NCBI RefSeq assembly: GCF_003457605.1
Contig: NZ_QRAN01000002.1
Location: 248,388-312,387 of the forward strand
Source of the DNA: Seongchinamella sediminis
Lineage (GTDB): Bacteria; Pseudomonadota; Gammaproteobacteria; Pseudomonadales; Halieaceae
Reading direction: 5' to 3'
DNA: 64,000 bases
Below are positions 15,866 through 26,647 of this stretch, in pieces. Below the pieces are notes generated by a model. The model searched no databases and was not told the origin of the DNA. It saw only the letters and a program-made list of their open reading frames with translations. How positions within the stretch are numbered: the stretch's first letter is position 1; each line of letters starts with the position of its first letter. The position numbers and the translations under genes were made by a program.

Positions 15866-16402
15866 TTACAAGCCGGATAATTTAATTGTACGCGGACGCT
15901 CTACCCAACCGTCCTCGCTGCCGTCGCTGACGATCTCAACCACGGCAACGTAAGTCTCGGCGGTTTCAACAATCTTGCCGTGATGACGGCCGAGATAATT
16001 GCCCACCGAGACCCGGTGCACCCCACCCTGGGGGTCGCGAATCAGGGTCCAGCTGTTGTCGCCCCTGTCCAGCGTACCCACCATGACCAGCGAGTCGAAG
16101 GTAAACTGTTCCAGGAACTCCTTGGCCCGGTTCTCGTCGGGCTTGATCGCGCTGACGGCCTGCAGCTGGGCAATGTCGCGCACCTCGATCGGCCGCTCAA
16201 AGGGGCTGCGCAAGGTGGTCGCGCTGTAGGCGAAGGCCTCATAGGCCTTGAAGGTCGGGATCGGGGCGATAATGCCGCCGGGGCGTGCCAGCTTCTCCGC
16301 CATAAAGGCGTCGAGGTCGGCGAAATCGCGGCTGCCGCAGGCGACCAGGGCAAGCGGAAGTGTAAGCAGGGCGGCGATATGGCTCAGTCGCTTCATACTC
16401 AT
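15866..16402 (-). CDS. pilP: Type IV pilus assembly lipoprotein PilP
   Basis: Inner-membrane lipoprotein that links the PilN/PilO complex to the PilQ secretin. The 178 residues begin with a lipoprotein signal whose lipobox LVAC gives Cys22 as the modified residue. The C-terminal half (about 75-178) is the small beta-domain that in other species binds PilQ, with FTFDSLVMVGTL and the VGNYLGRHHGKI motif. Its ATG overlaps the pilO stop as ATGA, and pilQ begins shortly after its own stop. Confidence 0.93.
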   Translation of the reverse strand: MSMKRLSHIAALLTLPLALVACGSRDFADLDAFMAEKLARPGGIIAPIPTFKAYEAFAYSATTLRSPFERPIEVRDIAQLQAVSAIKPDENRAKEFLEQFTFDSLVMVGTLDRGDNSWTLIRDPQGGVHRVSVGNYLGRHHGKIVETAETYVAVVEIVSDGSEDGWVERPRTIKLSGL

Positions 16403-17013
16403 ACCTCGTCATCCCGGTAGCGGTAGGTCTTGGCGGTGATACGCAGCTGCAGGTTATTGGCGTCCCCACCCGGCGCCGCAATATTGAAGTCGTGCAGGGT
16501 CACAATCCTCGGCAGTGCCGCCATACCGCTGATAAAGGCGCCCAGATCATGGTAGGAACCGGAGGCCACGATTGATATCGGCAACTCGATGTAAAACTCC
16601 TTCGCCTGTTCCGGCAGCAGGTCGATGCTGGCGATGTTCAGGCCATTGAGCAGTCCCTTGTTGGTGATATCCTCCAGCAGCCCCGGCACCTCGGTATCGC
16701 TGGGTAGCTGGCTGACAAGGGCGCCGAAGGACTCTTCCATTTCCTTCATCTGCTGGCGATAGGCGTCGAGGTTTGCCGCCTGGAAGGCCTTTTTCTCGAA
16801 CTCCTGCTTCAACTGTTCCTCTTTCTTGCGCTCGCCCTCCAGCTGAATCTGCAGGTCCTCGATGTGGTAGTAGTAACCGAAGGCGAGAACGCCGCCGAGA
16901 ACCACGATCCAGATAAACAGTTTGATCGGCAGCGGCCAGCTGCCGACGGTGTCAAAATCCAGGTCGTTGACATCAAATTCGCGCAGGGAGCGCATGGTAT
17001 CTTCAAATGCCAT
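16399..17013 (-). CDS. pilO: Type IV pilus inner-membrane protein PilO
   Basis: Forms a heterodimer with PilN in the periplasm, part of the alignment complex of the pilus machine. The 204 residues hold a short cytoplasmic tail, one membrane segment (about 30-48, LFIWIVVLGGVLAFGYYY), a coiled coil rich in E, K and Q (about 55-95) and a ferredoxin-like periplasmic domain. It lies 3 bases after pilN and overlaps pilP by ATGA. Confidence 0.94.
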   Translation of the reverse strand: MAFEDTMRSLREFDVNDLDFDTVGSWPLPIKLFIWIVVLGGVLAFGYYYHIEDLQIQLEGERKKEEQLKQEFEKKAFQAANLDAYRQQMKEMEESFGALVSQLPSDTEVPGLLEDITNKGLLNGLNIASIDLLPEQAKEFYIELPISIVASGSYHDLGAFISGMAALPRIVTLHDFNIAAPGGDANNLQLRITAKTYRYRDDEV

Positions 17014-17016
17014 GGA

Positions 17017-17585
17017 TCACTGTCCTCCCTGCTGGTCTTCGGGCTTGGGCAATTCGACGTTCACCGTCAGGTTGAACGTGGTCGCCTGGTCGCCGTATTG
17101 TGAGGCCGCATTCACCTTGTCCAGGTTCGGGTTGGCCAGCCAGTCCGAGGCGTCGAGCCGGCGCATCAGGCTGGATACCCGGTTATTGGACTCGGCGATG
17201 CCGTTAATGGTGATTTTGCGGCTCTTGCTGGACACGTTGGAATAAAACACCCCGTCCGGAATGGTGCGGACAATCTGGTCCATGATGCGGACAATAATCG
17301 GCCGGTTACCCTGCAGTTCCTGGATCACCCGCATCCGCTCGATCAACTGGTTGCGCCGCTTCTGCAGTTCGCGGATCTCCGCCACTTTCTTGTCCAGCTC
17401 ACGAATGTTCTCGGTGAGGTAGCTGTTGCGCGATTTCTGGTACTCGATCTGGCCGTTGACGACCCGGTCCCCGAGCAACACCAGGCCGGCACTGAGCAGG
17501 GCCACCAGCGCGGTTGTTATCAGGAATTCCTTTTTCTGTTCCTGGCGCCGCTCTTCTCTCCACGGAAGTAAATTAATCTTAGCCA

Positions 17586-17586
<1 letters not shown>
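17017..17586 (-). CDS. pilN: Type IV pilus inner-membrane protein PilN
   Basis: Partner of PilO; its cytoplasmic N-terminus binds PilM. The conserved PilM-binding peptide INLLPWREE stands at residues 4-12. It is followed by one membrane segment (about 22-40), a coiled coil (about 45-90) and a periplasmic domain. 189 residues is normal. ATG overlaps the pilM TGA by one base (TGATG), implying coupled translation. Confidence 0.94.
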
Positions 17587-18659
<1,073 letters not shown>

Positions 18660-18753
18660 CTATCAGTATCATTAACTTAGGATGTTTTTATGCACCGATA
18701 CATTAATTAGAAGGTACATCACAGTCTGATATATATCCAAACCAAAAAAGGCA

Positions 18754-18759
18754 TATAAT
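18754..18759 (+). promoter_or_regulatory. -10 box (TATAAT) upstream of mrcA
   Basis: The 174-base pilM/mrcA gap is the most A+T-rich DNA nearby. It holds a perfect TATAAT 65 bases before the mrcA ATG. A clear -35 is missing. The pilM promoter must lie in the same gap, but I could not place it. Confidence 0.45.
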
Positions 18760-18824
18760 TACCAAACGAGTACCCGCCCCTTGTTCCTACAGTAATACAA
18801 GCCACTGTTTTGTAAAGAGATTAA

Positions 18825-21263
18825 ATGAGCTTTCTCCACTTTCTTTTTCGATCGGCAATTTTAGGGCTGTTTGCCGGCCTCTGGCTGGTCGCAGGCGTCT
18901 ACCTTTACCTCAGTCCCAACCTTCCCGATGTGGAGACCCTGCGGGACGTCAAGCTGCAAACGCCAATGCGCGTCTACACCCGCGAGGGAGACCTGATCGG
19001 CCAGTTCGGTGAACAGAAGCGCAGCCCGCTACCCTTTGAGGACATTCCGGAGCAGTTCGTCAAGGCCCTGCTGGCGGCGGAAGACGACAGCTTCTTCCAG
19101 CACCGGGGCATTGACGTCATGGGCCTGGCGCGGGCGGTGTCGGAGCTGGTGCTCACCGGCGAGAAGGGCTCGGGGGGCAGCACCCTGACCATGCAGGTGG
19201 CGCGCAATTATTTCCTCAGCCTGGAGCGCACCTTCATGCGCAAGTTCAACGAAATCCTGCTGGCGATAGAGATCGAGCGGGCGCTGGAAAAAGAGGAAAT
19301 TTTCGAGCTTTATTTCAACCGGGTGTTCCTGGGACACCGGGCCTACGGCTTCGAGGCCGCGGCCCAGGTTTACTACGGCAAGGGCATCGATGAACTCAGC
19401 CTGGCGCAGCATGCCATGCTGGCGGGCATTCCCAAGGCGCCTTCGCGCAATAACCCGGTCAGCGGTCCCCGGGCCGGCATGGAACGGCGCAACTGGATTG
19501 CCAGCCGGATGCTGGCGCTGGGCTACATCACCCCGGCGGCTTACCAGCAGGTACTGGCGGAGCCAGTGACCGCCGAGCTCCACGGTGCGCAGATTTCCTT
19601 CGCCGCCCACTACGCCGCCGAAATGACCCGCCAGGCGATGCTGGACCGCTACGGCATGGGGGCCTATAACGACGGCTATCACGTGTACACCACCATCAGC
19701 AGCGACCTGCAGCAGCTGGCGCGGGAAGCGCTGATCAACGGCTTGCTGACCTACGACAGCCGGCACGGTTACCGGGGACCGGAGCAGCGCTGGCCGCTGC
19801 CAGAGACTGACGACGGTGTTGACCCACTCGCCTACTGGGCAGACAAGCTGGACAAGATCCCGGAGATCGCCGGCCAGCAACCCGCGGTGGTCACGGCCGT
19901 GCTGGCGGACCGGGTGACGCTGCTCCTGGCGGATGGCAGTGCCGACGAACTGCTGTGGGAAGACGGCATGGCAGACCTTCGCCCCTACATCACCGAAAAT
20001 TCCCGCGGCCGCCCGCCAGAGAGCCCCGCTGACCTGTTCCAGCCCGGTGACCTTATCCGCCTGGTGCGCAACGAGCAGGAACGCTGGCAGCTCACCCAGG
20101 TACCGGCAGCGCAGGGCGCGCTGGTATCGCTCAACCCGGACAATGGCGCCATCATCAGCGTGGTCGGGGGTATGGGCTTTGAGCTGAGCAAATTCAACCG
20201 GGCAACCCAGGCCATGCGCCAGCCGGGATCCAACTTCAAGCCCTTCCTGTACGCCGCGGCACTGGAAGCGGGCTTTACCGCCGCCAGTATCGTCAATGAC
20301 GCGCCGGTGGTGATGGAAGACAGCTCGCTGGAGGATATCTGGCGCCCGGAAAACGATGGCGGCGTATTCCACGGGCCCACCCGCCTGCGCTGGGCGCTGA
20401 CCAAGTCCCGCAACCTGGTGTCCATTCGCCTGCTGCAACAGCTGGGTACCCGCGAGCTGATCGAAGCGGTGTCGCGCTACGGCTTTGACACCGCGGACAT
20501 GTCACCCGACCTCTCCCTCGCCCTGGGCACCCACGCCATGAGCCCGCTGGACGTCGCAACCGGCTACGCCATGCTTGCCAATGGCGGCTTCCGGGTCGAA
20601 CCCTACCTGATCGAGCGGGTGGAAAACCTTAACCGGGAGGTGATATTTCAAGCCCGGCCACTCACCGTGTGCAGGGACTGCGATGAGGAGGCGGACAGCG
20701 ACAAGCTCGAAGAACTGAGCATGGACGAAATCCTGGCGGCACAAGCCCGGGCGGCTGAGGCGCTGCCGGCAGCACCCCGGGTGATGGAAGAGCGCGCCAA
20801 CTTCATCATCAACAGTATTCTCCAGGATGTGATTACCCGCGGCACCGGGCGCCGGGCGCTGGTTCTGGAACGCAAGGACCTGGCGGGTAAAACCGGTACC
20901 ACCAACGGCCCCATGGATGCCTGGTTCTCCGGCTATAACCGTGATGTGGTCACCACGACCTGGGTCGGCTTCGACAGCTACACCCCCCTGGGCCGACGCG
21001 AATTCGGCGGCACCGCCGCCCTGCCCATCTGGATCGATTTCATGCGCACCGCCCTGGCGGACAGTCCCGATCAGCAGCGGCCGCTGCCGCCGGGCGTGGT
21101 CAATGTGCGCATCGACCCGGAGACCGGCCTGCTCGCGGGCTCGCGGCAGAAAAATGCGATTTTCGAGTATTTCCGTGAGGAGTATGTGCCGCGCCAGGGA
21201 GCAGACAGCCCGGCCTCCGGCGGCAGCCAGGGCACTGACGACCTGGTCAGGGATATCTTTTAG
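18825..21263 (+). CDS. mrcA: Penicillin-binding protein 1A (class A, bifunctional)
   Basis: Polymerises and cross-links peptidoglycan at the periplasmic face. Order: short cytoplasmic tail, one membrane anchor (about 9-29), glycosyltransferase family 51 domain with catalytic E86 in LLAAEDDSFFQHRG, an OB-like insert (about 320-430), and the transpeptidase domain with catalytic S469 in SNFK, the SRN motif (TKSRNLVSI) and KTG in AGKTGTTNG. 812 residues is usual for PBP1a. The OB-like insert suggests 1A and not 1B. It is divergent from the pil operon and convergent with the nuclease lipoprotein gene, as I recall for ponA in Pseudomonas. Confidence 0.96.
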   Translation: MSFLHFLFRSAILGLFAGLWLVAGVYLYLSPNLPDVETLRDVKLQTPMRVYTREGDLIGQFGEQKRSPLPFEDIPEQFVKALLAAEDDSFFQHRGIDVMGLARAVSELVLTGEKGSGGSTLTMQVARNYFLSLERTFMRKFNEILLAIEIERALEKEEIFELYFNRVFLGHRAYGFEAAAQVYYGKGIDELSLAQHAMLAGIPKAPSRNNPVSGPRAGMERRNWIASRMLALGYITPAAYQQVLAEPVTAELHGAQISFAAHYAAEMTRQAMLDRYGMGAYNDGYHVYTTISSDLQQLAREALINGLLTYDSRHGYRGPEQRWPLPETDDGVDPLAYWADKLDKIPEIAGQQPAVVTAVLADRVTLLLADGSADELLWEDGMADLRPYITENSRGRPPESPADLFQPGDLIRLVRNEQERWQLTQVPAAQGALVSLNPDNGAIISVVGGMGFELSKFNRATQAMRQPGSNFKPFLYAAALEAGFTAASIVNDAPVVMEDSSLEDIWRPENDGGVFHGPTRLRWALTKSRNLVSIRLLQQLGTRELIEAVSRYGFDTADMSPDLSLALGTHAMSPLDVATGYAMLANGGFRVEPYLIERVENLNREVIFQARPLTVCRDCDEEADSDKLEELSMDEILAAQARAAEALPAAPRVMEERANFIINSILQDVITRGTGRRALVLERKDLAGKTGTTNGPMDAWFSGYNRDVVTTTWVGFDSYTPLGRREFGGTAALPIWIDFMRTALADSPDQQRPLPPGVVNVRIDPETGLLAGSRQKNAIFEYFREEYVPRQGADSPASGGSQGTDDLVRDIF

Positions 21264-21305
21264 GGGCTTCTCGCCGCAGGGCCGGCTGCCGGGCCAGCGT
21301 CGCCC

Positions 21306-22154
21306 TCATTGGCCTGCCACGGACTGCGGCTGCAACATGCTCGGGTGGTCCAGGTTCAGCATCCACCAGGCGCCGCGCATCGGCACCAGCCAGCCGCGCA
21401 CTTCCACCGTGGCGCCTTCCAGGGCCTGCAATTGCCGGCGCGAAAAGCGCGCCTGGTCGTCCTCACCTATTTTCACCCCCAGCTTGCCTCCCAGCTGCAC
21501 CCACCAGCCATTGTCCTTGAAGGAGACCCGGGTCACCCGGTCGCGAATGAGGTAAAAACCGCCGGCTTCGGGCGGCAGTTCGGCAATAGCCAGCGGCCGG
21601 TCCGCCCAGACACCCAGGCCCTGCGCCCTGGCTGCGTGCTCCGCCGCGCGGAGGCAGTCCGCCAGGGCGAGGTTGGGCGCGATCGCCACGTGAAAGCCCA
21701 GGCCACGGGCGATCAGCTGCTGCGCCACGCTGTGGCCCCGGGCATCGAAGGCGTAGGCAAGCAAGCGGTCGTAGCGATCGCGGCTGTCCTCCGCCGCCCG
21801 CAGCCACACGGCGCCGTCCGGGCCCAGTATTTCCTCCAGGGCAGTTCGGGCGGCCCGCGCCAGAGGCTCATCAGGGCGACCATCGCGGCCGATTTCCCGG
21901 GTGTTCACCCCCACCAGGCGCAGCTTGTCACCGCCGGCGAGGCGCAGGGTGTCGCCATCGACAACCGCGGTCACCGCGCGCCGCTGCAGGGTATCGGGGG
22001 CTGCCCGGCAGGAATCGGCGACTGGCGGCGATCCCCGGCCGGGGTCGGCGCCAGGGGCTTCCCCGCCGGAGCAAGCCGCTGCCAGCAGGCATAAAAAAAG
22101 CGCCAGTCCTGAACGGAACTGGCGCTTCCGGATTGCCGCGACGCCGGGCCGCAT
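21306..22154 (-). CDS. Thermonuclease-family (SNase-like) lipoprotein
   Basis: A staphylococcal-nuclease-fold protein, probably a secreted lipoprotein nuclease. Residues 1-28 form a lipoprotein signal with an RKRQFR basic region and lipobox LAAAC (Cys28). The SNase domain (about 55-195) shows VVDGDTLRL, RLVGVNTRE and DRYDRLLAYAF, covering the calcium- and phosphate-contact regions. A C-terminal beta-rich part (about 200-282, FYLIRDRVTRV, GWLVPMRGAWWM) looks like an added OB-type domain. It follows rpmE by 7 bases, yet an intrinsic terminator lies over codons 10-21. Expression would therefore require read-through or another promoter. Confidence 0.8.
   Translation of the reverse strand: MRPGVAAIRKRQFRSGLALFLCLLAAACSGGEAPGADPGRGSPPVADSCRAAPDTLQRRAVTAVVDGDTLRLAGGDKLRLVGVNTREIGRDGRPDEPLARAARTALEEILGPDGAVWLRAAEDSRDRYDRLLAYAFDARGHSVAQQLIARGLGFHVAIAPNLALADCLRAAEHAARAQGLGVWADRPLAIAELPPEAGGFYLIRDRVTRVSFKDNGWWVQLGGKLGVKIGEDDQARFSRRQLQALEGATVEVRGWLVPMRGAWWMLNLDHPSMLQPQSVAGQ
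22093..22126 (-). terminator. Intrinsic terminator downstream of rpmE, inside the next gene
   Basis: On the minus strand a perfect 9-bp stem (AGCGCCAGT paired with ACTGGCGCT, loop of 10) is followed directly by seven T residues, the textbook rho-independent form. It begins 36 bases after the rpmE stop, but it also lies over the signal-peptide codons of the nuclease lipoprotein. Confidence 0.8.
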
Positions 22155-22161
22155 GCAGTGC

Positions 22162-22377
22162 CTAGCGCTTGCTGCCGCGGTTGCCGAAGCGCTGCTTGAA
22201 GCGGTCTACCCGGCCGCCGGAGTCAACGATCTTCTGCTTGCCTGTGAAGAACGGGTGGCACTGGGAACACACGTCCACGTGAAAATCCTTACACAGGGTG
22301 GAGCGGGTCTCAATGGTGTTGCCGCAACTGCAGGTTGCTGTCACTGCCTCGTACTTGGGATGTATTTCTGCTTGCAT
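22162..22377 (-). CDS. rpmE: 50S ribosomal protein L31 (zinc-binding form)
   Basis: Small protein of the large ribosomal subunit, located at the intersubunit bridge region. The 71 residues start [10 protein letters not shown] and carry the zinc ligands C16, C18, C37 and C40 (TCSCG and [14 protein letters not shown]), so this is the zinc-containing type and not the zinc-free paralogue YkgM. The ATG has GGAG 8 bases upstream; an in-frame upstream extension is not conserved and is rejected. Its own promoter and terminator flank it. Confidence 0.97.
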   Translation of the reverse strand: MQAEIHPKYEAVTATCSCGNTIETRSTLCKDFHVDVCSQCHPFFTGKQKIVDSGGRVDRFKQRFGNRGSKR

Positions 22378-22513
22378 GGTATAGCTCCTTTCATTGATGT
22401 CGCCACCCGATCTCCTGCCGGGCACCACATCTGGTTACTGGAGTCGGCCGTCCGGCCCGATCGACAGCCAGCATCGACCCGGCCAAACATGGTCCAGGGA
22501 AAAATAGGCGCGC

Positions 22514-22541
22514 ATCTTACCAGACACAGCGGGATTGGCAA
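22514..22541 (-). promoter_or_regulatory. Probable promoter of rpmE
   Basis: Minus-strand TTGCCA, 16 bp, TAAGAT, with TGG just before the -10 making an extended -10. The start would be near 22507, leaving a leader of about 130 bases, long enough for translational autoregulation, though no such element was proved. The discriminator (GCGCGCC) is very GC-rich. Confidence 0.5.
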
Positions 22542-22648
22542 GCGTCTTCAAGCCGCCGGTTTCAGCCCGATCTGGCGCCGCGCGTGGCCTGCCACTGGCA
22601 TTGGTTGCTACACTTGCGCCTTTCCCGTAACCACGCCCAAGGGGCCCC

Positions 22649-24838
22649 ATGCCTGTATTGCGACTGGCCATTCCCACCCCCCTGCGCACCCTGTTCGACT
22701 ACCTGCCACCGGAAGATACGCCCGACGGTGAATGGCTGCCCGGTACCCGCTTCCTGGTTCCTTTCGGCCGGCGGGAGATGGTCGCCTATCTCGTCGAGCA
22801 GGTGGCGCACAGCGACGTCGATCCGCAGGCAATGAAACGGGCCCTGCGGGCACTCGACCCGTGCCCGCTGCCGACACCTGCCATGCTGGCACTGTGCGCC
22901 TGGGCCGCCAGTTATTACCAGCACCCGCCCGGGGAGGTCTACCAGGCGGCTTTTCCCCGGGCGCTGCGCAAGGGCGAGGACCACCGGGCCAACGTGGAAC
23001 CTGGCTGGCAGCTCACCACCCGCGGCAAGGGACTGCCCCACGGGGCCCTGGCGCGCTCACCGAAACAATCCCGGGCCCTGGGCCTGCTGCAGGACTCGGG
23101 GCAGCTCGCCAATTCCGGCTTCAGGGCTGCCGGCATCGGCGCCGCCATCCTGCGTGCGCTGGAGCAAAAAGGCCTGGCGGAGCGCTGCGAACTCAGCGCC
23201 GCCCCGGTTACCGCCCGGGCTGCCGCCGGCCTGGAACTGAACCCGGAGCAGGCCGAGGCCCTGCAGCAGGTTCTGGCCGCCGGCACAGGCTTCAGCTGCC
23301 ACCTGCTGGAGGGGGTCACCGGCAGTGGCAAAACCGAAGTTTACCTGCAGCTGATCGCCACCTGCCTGCAGCAGGGCCGCCAGGCGCTGGTGTTGATTCC
23401 GGAGATCGGCCTGACCCCCCAGACCCTGTCCCGCTTTCGCGACCGCTTCCAGGCCGAAATTGCCGTGCTGCACTCCGGCCTTTCCGACCGCCAGCGCTAC
23501 CGGGCCTGGGAGGCGGCGAGATCGGGCGCCGCCCATATCGTGATCGGCACCCGTTCGGCGGTATTCACTTCCCTGGCCCGGCCCGGCCTGATCGTGGTGG
23601 ACGAGGAACACGACGCTTCCTATAAACAGCAGGACGGCTTTCGCTACTCGGCCCGCGACGTGGCCGTCAAGCGCGGCCAGCTGGAGCAGTGCCCGGTCGT
23701 CCTCGGTAGCGCCACGCCCTCGCTGGAAAGCCTGTACAACGCCCTGCGGGGCCGTTACAGCCACCAGCGCCTGCGGCAACGGGCCGGCGCCAGCGAACTG
23801 CCCGTGCTGCGGGCCATCGATATCCGCCGCGCGCCGCTGGAAGCCGGATTTTCCACGGAGCTGCTGCGAGCGGTGGCAGGGACACTGGCGGCGGGACAGC
23901 AAGTCCTCCTGTTCCTCAACCGGCGCGGCTACGCCCCGACCGTGCAATGCCATGACTGCGGCTGGGTTGCCGATTGCCGGGCCTGCGATGCCAGGCTGAC
24001 CCTGCATCGCCGGCAGCGCCGCCTGCGCTGTCACCACTGCGGCGCCAGCCAGCCCCTGCCGGGTCACTGCCCGAGCTGCCGGAGTGAGCAGTTACTATCA
24101 CTGGGACTGGGGACTGAAAAGGCCGAAGAATTTCTGCGCCAGCGATTCCCGGCGGCACCGGTCTACCGGGTGGACAGTGACTCCATGCAGGGCAGGGAGT
24201 CCATGCAGGGGCTGGTGGAGCAGGTGAACGGCGGCGAACCCTGCATCCTCCTGGGTACCCAGATGCTGACCAAGGGTCACCATTTTCCGGCGGTGGCGCT
24301 GGTCGGGGTGCTGGACCTGGACGGCATGCTGTTCAGCACCGATTTCCGCGGCGAGGAACGCTGCGCCCAGCTCCTCACCCAGGTGGCCGGCAGGGCAGGG
24401 CGAGCGGAGGCGGCCGGGACCGTGCTGCTGCAAACCCACCACCCGGACCATCCGGGCCTGCTGGCCATGCTGTCCCTGGACTACCACCAGCAGGCCCTGG
24501 CAATGCTGCAGGCTCGCGAACAGTCGCGCCTGCCGCCCCGGGGGCAGCTACTGCTGGTACGCACCGACTGCCAGGATGCAGAGTACGGGGACCAGTTTTT
24601 GCGCGACCTGCGCCAGCGCTGCGCGGGCCAGCTATCCCCGGGCATCGACCTGATCGGCCCGCTGCCCGCCCCCATGCAGCGCCGGGCGGGACGCTTTCGC
24701 AGTCAGCTGCTGGTGCACTGCGACCAGCGCCAGCAGGCCCAGCAGGCCGCCCGCCTGCTGGTGGCGCAGGCCCAGCTGCTGCGGGCGGGCAAGGGCCTCA
24801 ACTGGTCGCTGGACGTGGATCCCCAGGACATGTTCTGA
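22649..24838 (+). CDS. priA: Primosomal replication protein N' (PriA helicase)
   Basis: 3'-to-5' DNA helicase that reloads the replisome at stalled forks. The 729 residues contain the N-terminal DNA-binding domain (about 1-105), Walker A GVTGSGKTE, the DEEH box in VVDEEHDASYKQQ, and a cysteine-rich zinc-binding insert (CHDCGWVADCRAC and CHHCG...CPSC). Helicase motifs V-VI follow (LLGTQMLTKGHHF, QVAGRAGR). ATG start. It is divergent from rpmE, and argS follows after 120 bases, the usual arrangement. Confidence 0.96.
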   Translation: MPVLRLAIPTPLRTLFDYLPPEDTPDGEWLPGTRFLVPFGRREMVAYLVEQVAHSDVDPQAMKRALRALDPCPLPTPAMLALCAWAASYYQHPPGEVYQAAFPRALRKGEDHRANVEPGWQLTTRGKGLPHGALARSPKQSRALGLLQDSGQLANSGFRAAGIGAAILRALEQKGLAERCELSAAPVTARAAAGLELNPEQAEALQQVLAAGTGFSCHLLEGVTGSGKTEVYLQLIATCLQQGRQALVLIPEIGLTPQTLSRFRDRFQAEIAVLHSGLSDRQRYRAWEAARSGAAHIVIGTRSAVFTSLARPGLIVVDEEHDASYKQQDGFRYSARDVAVKRGQLEQCPVVLGSATPSLESLYNALRGRYSHQRLRQRAGASELPVLRAIDIRRAPLEAGFSTELLRAVAGTLAAGQQVLLFLNRRGYAPTVQCHDCGWVADCRACDARLTLHRRQRRLRCHHCGASQPLPGHCPSCRSEQLLSLGLGTEKAEEFLRQRFPAAPVYRVDSDSMQGRESMQGLVEQVNGGEPCILLGTQMLTKGHHFPAVALVGVLDLDGMLFSTDFRGEERCAQLLTQVAGRAGRAEAAGTVLLQTHHPDHPGLLAMLSLDYHQQALAMLQAREQSRLPPRGQLLLVRTDCQDAEYGDQFLRDLRQRCAGQLSPGIDLIGPLPAPMQRRAGRFRSQLLVHCDQRQQAQQAARLLVAQAQLLRAGKGLNWSLDVDPQDMF

Positions 24839-24870
24839 GGCGGCGTCGGCCCGCCGGCGCTCGCCTGAAC

Positions 24871-24899
24871 TGGCCATCGCCGGTGTATCCGGGGATAAT
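24871..24899 (+). promoter_or_regulatory. Probable promoter of argS
   Basis: TGGCCA, 17 bp, GATAAT (4/6 and 5/6 to consensus), followed by the GC-rich discriminator ACGCCCC. The start would be near 24906, about 53 bases before the argS ATG. Confidence 0.4.
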
Positions 24900-24958
24900 A
24901 CGCCCCACGCGACCCGGCCAGGCCGGGCCCCCGAGACAACGCAGGTAATTCTCCCCAG

Positions 24959-26644
24959 ATGAAGCAAGCAATCACCCAGCTGATAGAACAGGCGCTGGAT
25001 GCACTGGTGGCACAAGGCCACCTGCCCGCAGATACCCAGCCCCGGGTGCAGATCGACCGCACCCGGGACAAAAGCCATGGCGACCTGGCCAGTAATATCG
25101 CCCTCACCCTGGCCAAAGCGGCAAAAACGAACCCCCGGGAACTGGCCGGGCTGATCTGTGCCGCGCTGCCCGCCTCCACGCTGGTGGCCCGCACTGAAAT
25201 CGCCGGGCCCGGCTTCATCAACTTCTTCCTCAGCGACAGCAGCAACCAGGCCATCGTGCGCACGGTGCTGGAGCAGGGCGACAGCTTTGGCCACAGCGAC
25301 GCCGGCGCCGGTCGCCGGGTGCAGGTGGAGTTCGTTTCCGCCAATCCCACCGGCCCCCTGCACGTGGGGCACGGCCGCGGCGCCGCCGTGGGCGACAGCA
25401 TCTGCCGCCTGCTGGCTGCCACCGGCTGGGATGTGGCCAGTGAATTCTATTACAACGACGCCGGCGCCCAGATCGACAACCTGGCCCGCTCGGTGCAGGC
25501 GCGCTGCCAGGGGCTCGAGCCCGGCAGCCCCGGCTGGCCCCAGGACGGCTACCGCGGTGACTATATCCGCGAGGTGGCGAAGTCCTACCTGGCCGGCGAC
25601 ATCATCGACGCCGAGGACCGGCATGTCACCGGCGCCGCCAATGTCGAAGACCTGGAGGCCATCCGCGAATTTGCGGTGGCCTACCTGAGACGGGAACAGG
25701 ACCTCGACCTGAAAGCCTTCGCCGTTCATTTCGACCTGTATTTCCTCGAGTCCTCGCTGTACGACAGTGGCGCGGTGGAGGATACCGTGGCACGCCTGGT
25801 GGCCAACGGCCACACCTACGAACAGGACGGCGCCCTGTGGCTGAGGACCACCGACTTTGGCGATGACAAGGACCGGGTCATGCGCAAGAGCGATGGCGGC
25901 TACACCTACTTCCTGCCGGACGTGGCCTATCACCTCAACAAGTGGCAGCGCGGCTTCGAGCGGGTGATCAATGAGCAGGGAGCGGACCACCACAGCACCG
26001 TGACCCGGGTGCGGGCCGGACTGCAGGCCCTGGACCAGGACATACCCGAGGGCTGGCCCGACTACGTGCTGCACCAGATGGTCACCGTGATGCGCGACGG
26101 GGAAGAGGTGAAAATCTCCAAGCGCGCCGGCAGCTACGTCACCCTGCGCGACCTGATCGACGAGGTGGGTCGGGATGCCACGCGCTATTTCCTGGTAGCC
26201 CGCGGCCCCTCTTCCCAGCTGACCTTCGACATCGACCTGGCCCTGTCCCAGAGCAATGACAACCCGGTGTACTACATCCAGTACGCCCACGCCCGGGTGT
26301 GCTCGATTATGCGCAAACTCGCCGAACAGGGCGCCAGCTGGAGCGCGGACAGCGGCATCGACAGCCTGGGCGAGCTGCAGGAAGAGCACGAAAAAGCCCT
26401 GCTGCGCCGGCTGGACCAGTTCCCGGAAGTGGTGGCCAACGCCGCCGCCGCGTCCGAACCGCACATGGTGGCCAACTACCTGCGGGAACTGGCCGGCGAA
26501 TTCCACGCCTGGTACAACGCCCACAAGACCCTGGTGAAGGACAAGCCCCTGCGCGACGCCCGCCTGGCCCTCTCGGAGGCCGTCCGCCAGACCATTCGCA
26601 ACGGCCTGGACCTGCTCGGCGTCTCGGCTCCGGAGTCGATGTAA
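24959..26644 (+). CDS. argS: Arginyl-tRNA synthetase
   Basis: Charges tRNA-Arg; class I synthetase, cytoplasmic. The 561 residues begin with the Add-1 tRNA-contact domain (about 1-85). The HIGH-like motif is HVGHGRG in [15 protein letters not shown], and the KMSKS-like motif is ISKRAG. The C-terminal helical anticodon-binding domain includes [18 protein letters not shown] start. Three bases after its stop comes the SPOR-domain gene, so the two form an operon. Confidence 0.97.
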   Translation: MKQAITQLIEQALDALVAQGHLPADTQPRVQIDRTRDKSHGDLASNIALTLAKAAKTNPRELAGLICAALPASTLVARTEIAGPGFINFFLSDSSNQAIVRTVLEQGDSFGHSDAGAGRRVQVEFVSANPTGPLHVGHGRGAAVGDSICRLLAATGWDVASEFYYNDAGAQIDNLARSVQARCQGLEPGSPGWPQDGYRGDYIREVAKSYLAGDIIDAEDRHVTGAANVEDLEAIREFAVAYLRREQDLDLKAFAVHFDLYFLESSLYDSGAVEDTVARLVANGHTYEQDGALWLRTTDFGDDKDRVMRKSDGGYTYFLPDVAYHLNKWQRGFERVINEQGADHHSTVTRVRAGLQALDQDIPEGWPDYVLHQMVTVMRDGEEVKISKRAGSYVTLRDLIDEVGRDATRYFLVARGPSSQLTFDIDLALSQSNDNPVYYIQYAHARVCSIMRKLAEQGASWSADSGIDSLGELQEEHEKALLRRLDQFPEVVANAAAASEPHMVANYLRELAGEFHAWYNAHKTLVKDKPLRDARLALSEAVRQTIRNGLDLLGVSAPESM

Positions 26645-26647
26645 GCC

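Noticed and set aside
24839-24958. T-box or leader attenuator before argS
   Set aside because: No antiterminator/terminator pair is seen, and T-boxes are not typical of gammaproteobacterial synthetase genes.
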